Made by a program: the position numbers and the translations under genes. A stretch of DNA of 64,000 nucleotides, taken from the NCBI GenBank assembly GCA_030248195.1, contig JASAND010023148.1:16820-80819 (forward strand). Reading direction: 5' to 3'. Each line of letters starts with the position of its first letter. The stretch's first letter is position 1. The DNA is from Trissonchulus latispiculum (taxonomy: Eukaryota > Nematoda > Enoplea > Enoplida > Ironidae). The notes below the pieces were generated by a model. It ran no database searches. It saw nothing but the letters and a program-made list of their open reading frames with translations, and was not told the DNA's origin. Below are positions 23,575 to 34,512 of this stretch, in pieces.

Positions 23575-24588
23575 ATCTCTGTGGTGTGTGCTCTGAGCCA
23601 GCTAGCTGTATTCTCAGCGGCTGTACCCCGCATTGCCGATCAGTCACTCGTTACTGCCAGAAATGCCTTGATCAGATGCCGGAATCGGGAGATAATCGCT
23701 GCTCCTGGTGCAGACAATACTTTTATGGTTACACTTGCAATGGACATGAGTATGCGGTAAGTAGGCAATCTTCTTTGATGAGATATTGCAGAGTAGTAAT
23801 GTCGACTTCGCTCACCTGAAACCGTTTGGAGTCACAAATAAACCAAGACATGTAATATATGTATGTTTGAGTGGCTGCAGAAGCGGTTAGCTTAAATCTG
23901 TCTAACCTAGTGTAGCGTTTTTAAGTACTACAGCTATCGTTACAGCTATTAGTACATTAGTATTATTTTTATCAATAATAATATTATTACAAGACTATTG
24001 GCTTCGTTGCACAATTTATATTGATCTGAACTTATTTTTGTGACATTATTATATCACACTTTTTCTTTCTTCTGACTGTTGGTTTTCTAATTAATCCATT
24101 TTTATTACTATTCCAGATATTTTCCGGTAATTTTTTAAAAACTGAATAAATAACGAACTCTTGCCGACTGAGATAAGGATAAATATGATAAAGAGAATAA
24201 TGGACGGTTCTCATAAAAGATTTATGTTCTTCTCCAAATAGACAAACTCCAATTTTCTCCAAATTAGGGAAAGTAGACAATCGTGCTATCTTTTTTTTCA
24301 TAGAAGACGTGACTGATGGAATCTCGTAAAGCTATCCTTTTATCTAAAAGCTAGGCTACTGCTTTTGCGTCAAAAAAGACGTTCGTGATCGAATCTCCAA
24401 AAAACTTGCTCTTCTATATAACTAATTCTTACGCCACAATTTACTCCGCAAAATAACGCCCAACTTTCGAAACCTCTTCTGATCGCCATGATCACCCAAA
24501 TGAAAATTATTAAGAAACAAAACTACAAATTGACGGTAGAAATTCTATTATTTTAGTTATCGTAAAAGTTAAGGTAGTTTATTACTAC

Positions 24589-24637
<49 letters not shown>

Positions 24638-25186
24638 TTTTGTACATTGTTTTATCATATGACTATCAGTAGTTTCTTGGAGAATTGATTTTCGTAATCC
24701 TGAATGCTATTATTTTTAAACTAACACTTGAAAACGTGTGCTGAAATGGATCAAATTGGAATCGTGCTGAAAATGGCTGCCCATGAAAGAGTAGTTGGGA
24801 TACGCACTGAGATGAAAACAAAAACAAAAACCTAAAACAAGCTGGCCTTTGAGCACAAAGCGTCTAGATAGATTAATATCGTAAGGCTAGATCAATTATT
24901 CTTGATCTAAGATTATTGGTACAATTGACATTAACTGGCAGCTATATCTATGACATTTATTTTTTAGGTTGAACAGATAATCGCTCCTGGCTTCATTCCC
25001 TTGGAACGAAACCCAGAAAATCAACACGCAGATAATGCTGGTTTTCAACAGTCCAGCATTCTAATCTCACCACCGTGCAAGGGTCAGTTGTTAAACAGGA
25101 CAATTATGTCTCAAGTTCCCCTATCCCAATTCCGCCTAAGAACGGATAACAATCTTCGATTGGTGGTGTCCTCAAAAACTTCTTGA
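23575..25186 (+). CDS. Possible two-exon gene with RING-like cysteine pattern
   Basis: Exon 1 is 23575-23756 (acceptor CCAATCCAG, donor GTAAGT) and exon 2 is 24968-25186 (acceptor TTATTTTTTAG, stop at 25184-25186). The junction is in phase 0. Exon 1 has paired cysteines (CGVC, then CILSGC, PHC, CQKC and CSWC), spaced roughly like a RING or related zinc finger, but the His/Cys spacing in the middle is irregular. Exon 2 is polar with no known domain. No start codon is visible in exon 1, so an upstream exon is expected. It could be a host gene or an old element-derived fragment. Most likely protein-coding at some time; current function unknown. Confidence 0.35.
24589..24641. repeat. (AAT)n microsatellite
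   Basis: About 17 uninterrupted AAT units within the putative intron of the neighbouring gene model. Confidence 0.95.
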
Positions 25187-25405
25187 AACTGGTGGCAGAT
25201 GACAACTGTTGTGACAGAATGGTTACCACTATTGTTTGATCGATCTGCCTGAGCAGATGTAGTATTTGTAAATGTAAAATACACATGACATCATTTGTAG
25301 CTCGCATATTTCTGAAAAGATGGCTGCTAATACTGTCGTATTGGTATTGAAAAAAGTTTCAATTAAAAAATCAAGCGAGGCAAGGATCCAATAGAGGTTA
25401 TTTCC

Positions 25406-25618
25406 GTGCTACAACCTATTGAACACAACTCTGAAATTGGGTCCTACTCTGGCAATGTGAAGTGTCGCTCTGATGAAGTTGTTAGTTTGAAAACTATGTC
25501 TCCTTATTTTCGATTTTACTCAAAGTTTCAACAGCAAGTTAGGGTGGACAATATTGCTCATTGCTATAAAATTTGGTCTAACAATTCCATCGCAGCTGCT
25601 ATCATGAAACATGCCTAA
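25406..25618 (+). CDS. Hypothetical exon fragment
   Basis: A 70-codon open end with relatively balanced composition (NVKCRSDEVVSLKTMSPYFR and a basic/aromatic tail), preceded by an ATAG acceptor-like site at about 25389-25392. It may be a further exon of the gene to its left in another frame, or an unrelated relic. No family recognised. Confidence 0.2.
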   Translation: MLQPIEHNSEIGSYSGNVKCRSDEVVSLKTMSPYFRFYSKFQQQVRVDNIAHCYKIWSNNSIAAAIMKHA

Positions 25619-26039
25619 AATTGTATATTTCAGCTATTTTAAGTTTCCAACTTCTACGAAAAATTTGCTAGTACTATGATTAAATTTTCTACTAAAATAA
25701 TGACATTAAATGTTAGTCTTATTCAGCTTTCTATCTTTTGAAACTAACCTTTTCACATTTTAAACTCCCTTTTTTGTTCTTATACGCTCGAGCTTTTGCT
25801 CACTCTAGTGCTGTTAGGCACCATCTGAGCCTTTACAATTACTTACGACATACTCACCCTTGAGCAGTCCCACGCGTTGAGCCAGGGAAAAACATTTTTA
25901 GGCCAATTTTAACATTTTTCTTTTCTGTTATTCTAACCTTTTTCTATTTTACGAGCATAGAATCCTTAAAACCTTTAAATCTTAGTGAATTTTGTTTTAT
26001 TGCGTCATTGTAAATCTAAAACTTTTCTGTATCTTTCAG

Positions 26040-26370
26040 TTTATGATGGCAAATTACGTTAATCATCCAGTTTCAATCACAAAATGTGGCGAGCATTCTT
26101 TGCTCATTTCAAAACGGTGGCAGACAAATACATTCATTTGGAACTATTTAAAGCGGAAGATGTCGAAAGTGACGGCTCGGTTTTCATTCGCCCTCTGAGG
26201 AAATTTGCGCTTCAAGTAGAAATGCTACTAGTCAAAGGTTCACAGATCATCTCTGCAATGAAACATTTAACTTCAAACCAAGATGATAAGGATCTTTCTG
26301 AAGAGGCGGCTTCAGAAAGACATCTCAAGTCGAAATCGCTTTCTAAGCGGTCTGGTTTCAGGAACAAGAA
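26040..26370 (+). pseudogene. Unidentified exon, left arm copy
   Basis: Bounded by a TTTCAG acceptor (ends 26039) and a GTAAGC donor. The reading frame shifts once near 26090 relative to the right-arm copy: the upstream frame encodes ANYVNHPVSITKC and the downstream frame FAHFKTVADKYIHLEL. The helical, charged sequence looks like a genuine protein segment, but I do not recognise the family. The frameshift makes this copy a likely pseudogene. Confidence 0.45.
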
Positions 26371-26934
26371 AATAGTAAGCCCGGCCCTCAATCTAATTTT
26401 CAAATTTATTGTCGCAAACTTTGAATCTTTCATTTTTACAATAAAGCAAAATAAGTAAGGCACAAATACGTTGAAGATAGTTACTCGATTCGTTAAGTTC
26501 ATCTGTACATAATGCGAAAATGTTAACTAGGAACATTAAATTTTAACAAAAGATCAGCACTTTTAACAAAAAGCTAAATAACCAATTTTTAGCCGCCACC
26601 TCGACAGAGCGCGCGAAAGATACGGAGCCGAGCTCTGAAAAGAGAGCGCGGAAGCCAGCCAATCTTTAGCAACGAAGTACTCAAAGTCTCATGCAGAAGA
26701 TTCGGAGGTTGTTTATTTAGATTTTTGTTAAAAGTGCGGATCTTTTGTTAAAATTTAATGTTCCTGGTTGACATATTTTTGCATTATGTATAGACGAACT
26801 TAACGGATCGAGTAGCTATCTTCAATGTATTTGCGCCTTACTTATTTTGCTTTATTTTAAAAATGAAAAATACGAAGTTTTCGACAATAAATAAATTTGA
26901 AAATGCAGATCGATGGCCGGGCTTACTGTTTTCT

Positions 26935-27276
26935 TTTTCCTGAAACCAAACCGCTTAGAAAGAGATTTCGACATGAGATGGCTTTCTGAAGCCGCCTCTT
27001 TAAAAAGAGCCTTATCATCTTGGTTTGAAGTTGAACGTTTCTGATGATCTCTGAACCTTTGGCTAGTAGCATTTCTACTTGATGCATAGTAAGCGCAAAT
27101 TTCTTCAGAAGGTGAATGAAAACTGAGCCGTAACTTTCTAATTTTTCCGCTTTAAACAGTTCCAAATGGATGCATTTGTCTGCCACCGTTTTGAAATGAG
27201 CAAACAAAGAATTCGCAACACATTTTGTGATTGAAATTGAATGATTAACGTGATTTGTCATCATAAACTGAAGCAT
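26935..27276 (-). CDS. Unidentified exon, right arm copy
   Basis: This minus-strand copy reads continuously across the region where the left copy is shifted (TNHVNHSISITKC through FAHFKTVADKCIHLEL). It is preceded by a TGCTTCAG acceptor and ends near a GTAAGC donor. A frame change occurs later, near 27050, relative to the left copy, so neither arm is fully intact. No domain is recognised and no other exons were found nearby. Confidence 0.35.
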
Positions 27277-27400
27277 ACAGAACAGCTTTAGATTTACAAT
27301 GACGTAATTAATAAAACAAAATTCATAAATATTTAAAGGTTTTCAGGATTCTATGCTCGTAAAATAGAAAAAAGGTTAGAATAACAGAAAGGAAAAGAAA

Positions 27401-27645
27401 GTTTATTTAAAATATTTATGTAATGTGGGATGATGGGGATAAAAATTAGTAGGATACTAACTTAAATAAAAAGAAATTTTTATAAAAGTTTATAACATGT
27501 GACGCTAAAAAATGAATCGGTTTACTTAATGCTTCAAAACTTAATTCTCAAATTCTCAATTCAAAACTCAAATCTTCAAAATATTAGAAAAATTGAGAAA
27601 GAAGAATAAAAATAGGAAGAAGAGAGCGCGAAAGTTTTAGTAAAT
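27401..27645. other. AT-rich spacer
   Basis: No gene; short AAATTCTCAA-type repeats at about 27540-27580. Confidence 0.4.
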
Positions 27646-28319
27646 TTAGCTTTGTAAATATTTAGTACTTTTCAGTGTCTTTTCACGAGCGCACTCATTT
27701 ACCTCTTCAAAAATGGCATGTTCTAGTTTGTTGGCATTTTCTTGCGGTGCAAGAGAGCCGTCCAGAAAAAGGACGGGAATGCCAGAAATGCCCTTCATCC
27801 ATTCCTTGTATAATTCTTCGATTCTCGCTAAACAACGAATCGAAACCGACTCTTCTTCTTTACGCCCGCGCTGTAGCAGTCGTTCGTGGCAAATCTCTGC
27901 GGGGTTGTCGACAAAAGCGAAAAATTGGGCGTGCAAAATTCGCGCTCTATGACTGACTCCAAAAGCTGCAGCACGTGAAACTCGGTTTCTGACAAAATAT
28001 TATCTTCAAGAAGAACCTTGGAAAAAATTTTCGTTCCAGAACAAAGAGAGCGCTCAGAAACGATAACCTTATCCGGAGAAAACGAGGAATCGGGATGTAT
28101 CAATCTCTTTGTAATAGTGGCAAGAAAGAGGGTTTGGAACAGAAAACTGAAAGATTGGGGGTAGCATGAAAAATCAGAAAAAACGTTTTTCCCATGGAAG
28201 TTTGTTCACGTGGGAAAAGGTTCAAAGACAATGGCACAAGAAGAAGTCGTTTTCAACGAGCGTAAAATCGTCGATTTACAAGATGTTTCGATGTTTTCCT
28301 CTAACGCAACACGGATCAT
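27646..28319 (-). pseudogene. Deoxynucleoside kinase-like gene, copy 1
   Basis: Deoxynucleoside kinases phosphorylate deoxynucleosides for dNTP salvage. Seen in order on the minus strand: an N-terminal ALEENIETSCKST at the P-loop position (the GxxGKS pattern is damaged), IVFEPFPTW (the catalytic Glu-Pro region), VSERSLCSGTKIF (the ERS motif), then HAQFFAFVDNPAEICHERLL and QRGRKEEES, which correspond to the core strand and the Arg-rich lid. At least two frameshifts (about 28195 and about 27940) break it. The second is shared with copy 2. It is intronless, and its start lies 8 nt after the dUTPase stop. Confidence 0.8.
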
Positions 28320-28968
28320 CTTTCGTTTTATTTTCCAGTTGAGCCGAATCCCCCTGTACATCTAGCCGTAAGGGGAAGTTCTGAAACTTCCTCAATGGAA
28401 GGACTTGAAAAACGTTCGCAAACAAGCTCCGCAACAACAACAAACAAATCCGGCTGAACTAGGGGTAGCTCCTGACGGAATTAATGTATCGGATGAAAGC
28501 TTAACGATCTTGAGTGTTTCGGAAACGAGAGACATAAAATGCCTGAAATATTAATTAGGTGTTTAGTGTAGCAACAGCAGATTTAAGCAAAATAACTTTA
28601 AATTATATGAAAGTATTTATGCTGCACCAGGGCCGCCACAACCGGGATCAGCGCAGAGAGCAGATTGTAAAAAATAGATTAAAGGCAGAGAGTAGCACAA
28701 ATTCAAAACATCAACTCGTAAAGATAATCAGGAAATAAAAACTATAATAATGTAGTTTTCGATAAGGAAAAAGAATATCTTCAAGTTTTTATTCATTTTT
28801 GGCTTGAAAAGTTGCAAAATTGTAGTGAAAAACAGAAAACGTTAAGCCGACGTAGAGGACCGGGGCGGGGGGTGGCCAGGCAGTGTGCTTGCCTAATAAA
28901 ATATATTGAAAGCACTTTTCGAAACAGCTTTTAGAGCGATTTAAGGAAGAATGTTTGAAAAATAGGCT
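27656..28968 (-). repeat. dUTPase-dNK cassette, copy 1 (internally deleted)
   Basis: Aligned with 37266-38828. Shared ends are AAATATTTAGTACTTTTCAG (left) and GAATGTTTGAAAAATAGGCT (right), with unrelated flanks beyond. Identity is very high, about 97-99% by eye in the 430-bp upstream part. Copy 1 is about 250 bp shorter because most of dUTPase is deleted. No TIRs and no obvious target duplication. Confidence 0.9.
28328..28535 (-). pseudogene. dUTPase, N- and C-terminal remnants, copy 1
   Basis: The frame starts with MSLVSETLKIVKLSSDTLIP and reads ATPSSAGF, the first conserved dUTPase block. It then jumps across an internal deletion to the C-terminal end, which finishes with the glycine-rich tail TGGFGSTGK just before the stop. 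In the complete family this tail closes over the nucleotide; here its first Arg-Gly is read as Arg-Cys. The deleted middle contains the active-site block present in copy 2. Confidence 0.75.
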
Positions 28969-29198
28969 TTTACTTTGTTTAACAAAGAGTATAAAAAATC
29001 CCCAGTGGTCACTATTGTTGAGATAAGCCCCCTCAAGATTTTGGAATATTTCAGGAACAGACCCCTTAAGTTGGAGTAGCCTCCCCGCTCAGAGTCGGAC
29101 CATGCAAATCCTTTGAAAAATCATTACACTTTGACTGAAAACTTAATTTCTGATAATGCTCCAGTCAATAGCTTTAGCTTTACGCATACACATTTCTT
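28969..29198. other. Spacer between cassette copy 1 and R1
   Basis: No gene recognised. Confidence 0.4.
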
Positions 29199-30166
29199 TA
29201 CCTTCACGTGTCCCAGAAACAGGATTAGGATCATACCCTCTTCCACATCTCACATCTGACCGCTTCACCCAAATTCCTTGAACCGCATGACATTATTCCA
29301 CTCATATGACGGACCTACTTTGTTTTTCTTTCTTTTTACTTTCTGTTACCCAAATTTAACTTTGTTCATTTTTAAAATTTGTTCTTTTCCAAGAAAAGTG
29401 TTCCAAAGAACACAATTTTGGAACAAAAACTGGTCAGTTGACACTTTGCAAGCCAAGCTGACGAGAAAAGCTCAACACCAACCCAAGTTAATCAAGTAAA
29501 ATACTTCCAAAATCGAAACAGATCTGTAAAATTAAAATCTAAATTCCGCGAAGCCTGAAATCCTCAACAATATAGATAAAAAATCTTCGAATTGAGTGTC
29601 GGTTCTAACTATGCTACACAAAGCAAGAATAAGAACCTTACCTTGCAAAAATCAAAAGCCAAATTTAAAAATCTCAAGTCGATTGTTTTTGATTCATTTA
29701 AATTTGTTCTTGTTGTTTGCCGCATTAGACAACACAATGTGATGATAATCACCCAATGGTGCAAAGTATTTGCCAGGACACTGACCCCGTAAGGTTGGTC
29801 AAAAACAACTGAACCAAGTTGTCAGAAGGAGTCTCAAAGCCTGGTCAACATCACGACGGATGACGTCTCCTCCTTTTTAGAAAATGCTCCGTCGGCCTCA
29901 GCGTTGCCATATCTGGCGGCTAGCCCGAGGAGCAGCAAACAGCACAAGTCTTCCATGCAAAAACAACAGCCATAACAGCCTTTGCACCAAAGTGAGATCA
30001 ACTCCAAGAGTGCTGTTCAATGATAGCTATGGCCTAATACGGGTGGAAGCACAGCGATTGCAATGCGAAACTGCCTTAAAATTAGTACTGCGCGTGCATG
30101 CATTATGGCAATTTTGAGCACAATATAAGTAGCCCTACTCTATTCTTTTATACTTGCCCTTCAAGC
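29199..30166. repeat. Interspersed repeat R1, copy 1
   Basis: About 968 bp, aligned with 50106-51068 at roughly 96-97% by eye. It begins TACCTTCACGTGTCCCAGAA and ends GCCCTTCAAGC. It contains only short frames (for example 29884-30117 plus), which are interrupted or shifted in the other copy. Family unknown; no terminal inverted repeats seen. Confidence 0.9.
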
Positions 30167-30519
30167 TAAGGGATTAGGGCCGAAATCTTTTATAACATTG
30201 TAGAGTATAATCCAAATCTTACCAGATTGGAACATCTCTTAGCTTATCTATTAAATTAAAATCCCAGCACCCCTATTTTTGATTTGATTTTCAAAAAACC
30301 TTTTTCGGAAAATGTATTTCTTGCCTCTTCTTTGCATGATAAAGTTTTGTTTTGATCTTAATTTATTTATTTCAGTTCTGACAATTTTATTATTCTTGTT
30401 GTTTTTAACACTCAGTATACTTATATTTTCACTTTAGTTTCTATTCTAGCTCTATTTTTGTTAGTAGTGGCAGGCCAAAATACTCCTTTACTGAATACTT
30501 CAGACCAGACATGTGCAGG
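30167..30519. other. No gene recognised
   Basis: AT-rich stretch between R1 and the G/C-run block. Confidence 0.4.
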
Positions 30520-30700
30520 AGGGGAAGTTCTGGGGGGGTGAAGAGCGGCCGAAGGCCGCCGAAAAACCGGATTTTCCGGTTTTTTTACTGGAAAAATCCG
30601 GATTCTGGGGGGGGTGAAGGACCCCTCTGGGGGGGGGGGTGAGCTCAGGTCTGGGGGGGTGAAAAACCCCCCCCCCTCAAACCCCCCCAAGCACACGTAT
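30520..30700. repeat. Dense G-run / C-run block with palindromes
   Basis: Five or more runs of at least 7 G or C separated by GTGAAG-type spacers, together with the palindromic pieces GCGGCCGAAGGCCGC and AAAAACCGGATTTTCCGGTTT. This could be a repeat terminus with G-quadruplex potential. The proline-rich ORF on the minus strand is a by-product of the C-runs. Confidence 0.7.
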
Positions 30701-32517
30701 GCTTCAGACTGGTAAATTCGAACTTACATAATACTCTCAATAAACTGCCCATTAACCGATTTTCTAAAATACCCATCACAATAATATTTCAGTGATCGGA
30801 CACCAATTCTTGACGTTTCCAGAAACTCTTAAAGTGCGTGTTGGAACTAGAGACCTGCACGGCCCCAATTTTTGCGGCCCCGCTCATTTTTTCAGAAAAT
30901 TCAAAACTTAAAAAATTCTAAGTATCATATTGAAATTAGGTTTGGTGTTTTAATGTTAACGCAAAAATTGAGACATTTGACATTGGTTTTGCTCAGAAAG
31001 TTTTTCAATTAAAGTTTGCTTTATTCCGAAATTTTTTGTACTACAGAGTTAAGTAGGAAAACAACATTTGAACTGATAATGACTTTTTGAGTACTTTTTG
31101 GGGGCTCATGGAATAAGCACAAGACTACAACTTATTACAAAGAGATGACCGTACAATATGAAGGATGTCAGTACTTAATATTTAATTGACTATTTATTTT
31201 AAATAGAATATGCAGTATTGTATGTAATAATATGCAGAATGTAATTCCTGAAAAGCAGTGTTAATGTGCACGAAACATTTCAAAAATCACAAAACATCTT
31301 TTAAGCTAAAAATTAAAGTTATTTCCCTGAGTAAAGTCTCGCAAACAAGAGAGGCGGGCCTTACACCTAGCACTAGCTAAGGCGCGTGGGACGGCCGAAA
31401 ACGTTGGTCCGTGGGCAGTAATGCAGGAGTCTAGTTAAACCCTCATATGAAGCTTTATGTTATTGCTACGGTTGGGCGATGTATGATGTAGAGCTGATTG
31501 ACTCCCCAGATAACGGTCATTATTTGTGGGAAATGGTAGTATGTTTTATGTTTGAAGTGAATTTTAACATTCGTATATTTCTATCTGTACTTTCGGAGAG
31601 AAGGGAGCACATTCAGTAAATACTGGTGCAGATAAAGAATATTTCGGTTACCAAAGAGGGACCTGTATGAATGGACCGCCTACACAGTCATATCAACCCA
31701 GTGACTGTCGTGTTTGAGTGCTAATACTAGAATCACAGTTTCATTAACACACTCATTTTTCGTGGGAGATGGACACTATTTGCTTCCTTCTGCTTCTAGC
31801 TTGGTTCCCAGTTTTTTGAAAATGACCAAACAATTTTCCAGAAATGAAGAATTTCATCTATTTCATTTAATGAACAAGATATAAGTATGTGTAATACAAA
31901 AGATAACTTAGATACTTGTAAAAAATTTTAAAATTAATTATCCGTGTGCAAAATACATTCCTGGTGTGAAGGGCTTTGCAGGAGGCAGGGCTCCTCGGAT
32001 TGTAAAGACTCAGTTAAAAATGGATAAGGGACCTCCCCCCACATCCGCTTCCAAACTTAATTTTAGTCTTGGTTTGATTGAGCGTTTTGTACTGCTACGT
32101 ACGCCACATGAGGCGTGGATTTTTGAGGCTTCAAGCATGGTAAACGTTTAGCTTTTTCAAGCTCTGTCTATATTTCCTGTGCTTTTTTGCATATCACGTT
32201 TATGTTTTTCTATATACTTGTTTTGTAAATAAACGGTTTGATTACACAGTTTCTTTCTTTGCAGCCGCTCATTTGACGCTTTCGCATTTATTACATTTTC
32301 CTTATGGACGTTGGCATCCGCTACAAAGACCAAAACGGAGCCTGTCAGCTCAAGGATTGCTAAATGAGTTTCCTGTGATACCAACTCCGCATCGCAGAAC
32401 TAGTAGTAGTAGTTTCCTAAACCTTTAAGACTCAATCCCAACAGAAGGGGTCTCTGACTCCCCCATATATTGTAACTTTTATAGAAATTCTTTGAGTATT
32501 GGTGATAAAATATTAGA
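30701..32517. other. No gene recognised; possible worn hAT-type ends
   Basis: TAGAGACCTGCACGGCCCC at about 30848 resembles a hAT left end with GGCCCC subterminal repeats. A partial inverted counterpart ATGCAGGAGTCTA lies at about 31422. The flanking octamers GTTGGAAC and GTTAAACC match only partly, so this is a weak call. The minus ORF 32157-32384 is not recognisable. Confidence 0.25.
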
Positions 32518-33610
32518 GTGCCATTGGCTAATAGCTCCAGCAGTATAAACTATCAAAAGTTTTCTTCGCTCCCAAATTTGAATTCTAATTTGATAATGAT
32601 GATTAATGATTATGCTGGAACTATTTCAATTTTCGAAATTGATCCTATACCCCAGTGCGCAACTAGTTACTCAACTTTCTCAAGTCTTGATTCGTTACCG
32701 TCCTCACCACCGGTAGCGGAATATTTACAAAATGGGCATATAGGATGGGATGAGATGCATGAATTGAATGAAACTCTAGCGACTGAACTCAGCCTGCCTC
32801 CGTGTTTTTTCTTTATTGAAGTTTCTTCTGAAATTGAGCCACTAATTACGACTTCTAGTTCTGATGAATCCAGTTCGGATTCACAAATCAATTTTGACTT
32901 TAGGATTGTGCGTTTAACTTCCTGCTCACAGTGGTCTTTACCCAATTTCTTTGCGCAAGTGCAGTACAGAACATTTGTTCCTAGACTTTTGCCTCCGATT
33001 CGAAAGGCTAGTAGCCCATTAAATTTGTAATTTCCTGCTATAATTTTTTAAGTCAGTTTTAACTATTTATTCATATACACTTTCAATTTCAGGGCCCCGC
33101 TAATTGGATTGAACCATGGATCGACCTCAGAGGTGGAATATGGTATCATTTTCCAAGGCCCATTCGAAATTTTGAAAACAAATGAAGCCACGGTATCTCA
33201 GTACACGGCACTGCTCAAGACTTTCCTTGCTCTTTCTGTGCCGAACGGTTGTGTAACCTCTTTTGATTTGAAAATGAAATTACTGGCGCATCCCAATTTT
33301 TAGTATAACCAAAAAGGTGAATCTTGTTCAGATCCAGAAAGTATGCGGTTTGCAAAAAACTATGAAAATTTTGCGCACACCCAGTTTAATTTCTTTACAC
33401 GGACAAGTGGCTGAAAGGATCGCCAGAGAACGTTTTCGTCAAATTGCAGAGATGGTTACTATAGCTCATGTGCATGGAATAGCATTTGTGGAAATTAGTC
33501 TATCCAAATTTTTAATATACACAAAAACTACTTCTGAAGCTATTAAAGCTAGAAATCTTCTGTTTACTGTATTAGATTGGCGCTGGCGAAGCAGTCGTAG
33601 TGCATTGTGA
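32518..33610 (+). CDS. Three-exon kinase-like gene fragment, possibly Tribbles-like pseudokinase
   Basis: Exon 1 (32518-33026), exon 2 (33093-33302) and exon 3 (33385-33610) join with frame kept at both junctions. The introns are 66 and 82 bp (GTAATT...TTTCAG and GTATAA...CCCAG). Exon 1 encodes a Ser-rich, acidic N-terminal region with SSLDSLPSSPPVAEY and a run of Ser/Asp. Exon 2 ends KLLAHPNF, like the HPN turn of kinase N-lobes. Exon 3 has ERFRQIAEMVTIAHVHGI followed by FVEISLSKFLI, matching the helix E/catalytic-loop position but without the HRD motif; this pattern resembles Tribbles pseudokinases. The glycine loop, C-lobe and activation segment are not identified. It may be incomplete or a relic. 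Confidence 0.4.
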
Positions 33611-34218
33611 CTTTGTTAAAAAATATGAAGACTATAGCTGCTTACTTGTCACTACTGTCAAGCCTGTGTTACCAATTGTCATGGGTTTTGTTCGTCTTCT
33701 TGTATTGTAATGTCTAATACATGTGATAGAGTTTTTCTAATGGGTGGTGGTGGTGGTCTAATCTCTGGAGTGGTCTTGAATCAAATGGGAATCTCTTTCC
33801 TTTTAAAAACACACATACACAGGCGCACATGCACATAAAACAAGGGAGCCGTCCTAATTTCAGTCTCTTCTAATACACTACAGTAAGACCAGGCGATTTA
33901 CTAATGGAAAACGGAAATTTTAATAAGTTTCATTGTAACCCAATTTCTGTTAAAAAACCAGTATATACTTGAAATTAATTCGAAAATTAAAACAAAAATA
34001 ATAATCGCAACAAACAAGGTGTAATTGGTATTCCAAAATCATACATAATTCTTAATTTAACAGAATACTAAAAAAATTAACAAAGTTTTAAAGTTACCTT
34101 AAGTTTCAGGAAGCATGCTTGAAGTGGCTTTAGTTGGCCTGACCGATGGAGCCAGGCATGGCAGCTTAATCCTCGGAACCCCCCACCTCCTGCGGGAACT
34201 CCCTCCCCACAGAAAACT
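33611..34218. other. No gene recognised
   Basis: AT-rich sequence after the kinase-like fragment. Additional exons could be hidden here but none is identifiable. Includes GGTGGTGGTGGTGG (about 33744) and an ACACACATACACAGGCGCAC stretch. Confidence 0.35.
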
Positions 34219-34512
34219 TCATAATATAGGGATTGGAGGGCGAGGCATGCGCCTCAATCCACTCCAACCCGCGCAGGATTCCCCAAGCCGGCCTGCAATT
34301 TGCTCAGTCCAGCCTAGGCATTCCTCCAGGGCGGTACCGTCACGGTACCAGTCCCGGAGATCGCGGATCGCGGTGCGTATCCCATGGATATCCGCGCCCA
34401 ACTGTGGGTAATTTGTAAAGAGCAGAGGCGGAATGTACGCCTCGCTAGCTGGGAGTTGCCCGGGAGGCAGCAGAGGATGGTCCGAGGGACCAGCTTGATT
34501 TACAGCAGCCAT
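34219..34512 (-). CDS. Hypothetical 97-residue protein, GC-rich
   Basis: An ATG-initiated minus-strand ORF with clearly higher GC than its surroundings and balanced amino-acid composition: a Pro-rich start (PSDHPLLPPGQLP), then a helical segment with conserved-looking Trp/Asp/Arg residues (RTAIRDLRDWYRDGTALEE). The base composition contrast suggests a captured or element-encoded ORF, perhaps a gag-like N-terminus, but no family is recognised and no partner ORF follows. It stops cleanly at 34219. Confidence 0.35.
   Translation of the reverse strand: MAAVNQAGPSDHPLLPPGQLPASEAYIPPLLFTNYPQLGADIHGIRTAIRDLRDWYRDGTALEECLGWTEQIAGRLGESCAGWSGLRRMPRPPIPIL

Larger units (their letters stand above)
25915..27400. 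repeat. Large inverted duplication (two 0.67-kb arms, 0.12-kb loop)
   Basis: The left arm (about 25915-26585) and right arm (about 26705-27400) are inverted copies of each other at roughly 88-90% by eye. Landmarks in both are TTTTACGAGCATAGAATCCT, AAAACGGTGGCAGACAAAT and TTTTAACAAAAGATC. The loop is GC-richer (GAGCGCGCGAAAGATACGG). Each arm carries the same exon-like open segment, so this is a palindromic duplication of gene-derived sequence rather than a simple MITE. Confidence 0.8.

Noticed and set aside
30421..30696. Proline-rich protein on the minus strand
   Set aside because: Produced by C-runs; composition is entirely repeat-driven.
30848..31434. hAT MITE with 8-bp duplication
   Set aside because: TIR-like ends match only partly and flanking octamers differ at several positions; kept only as a weak note.
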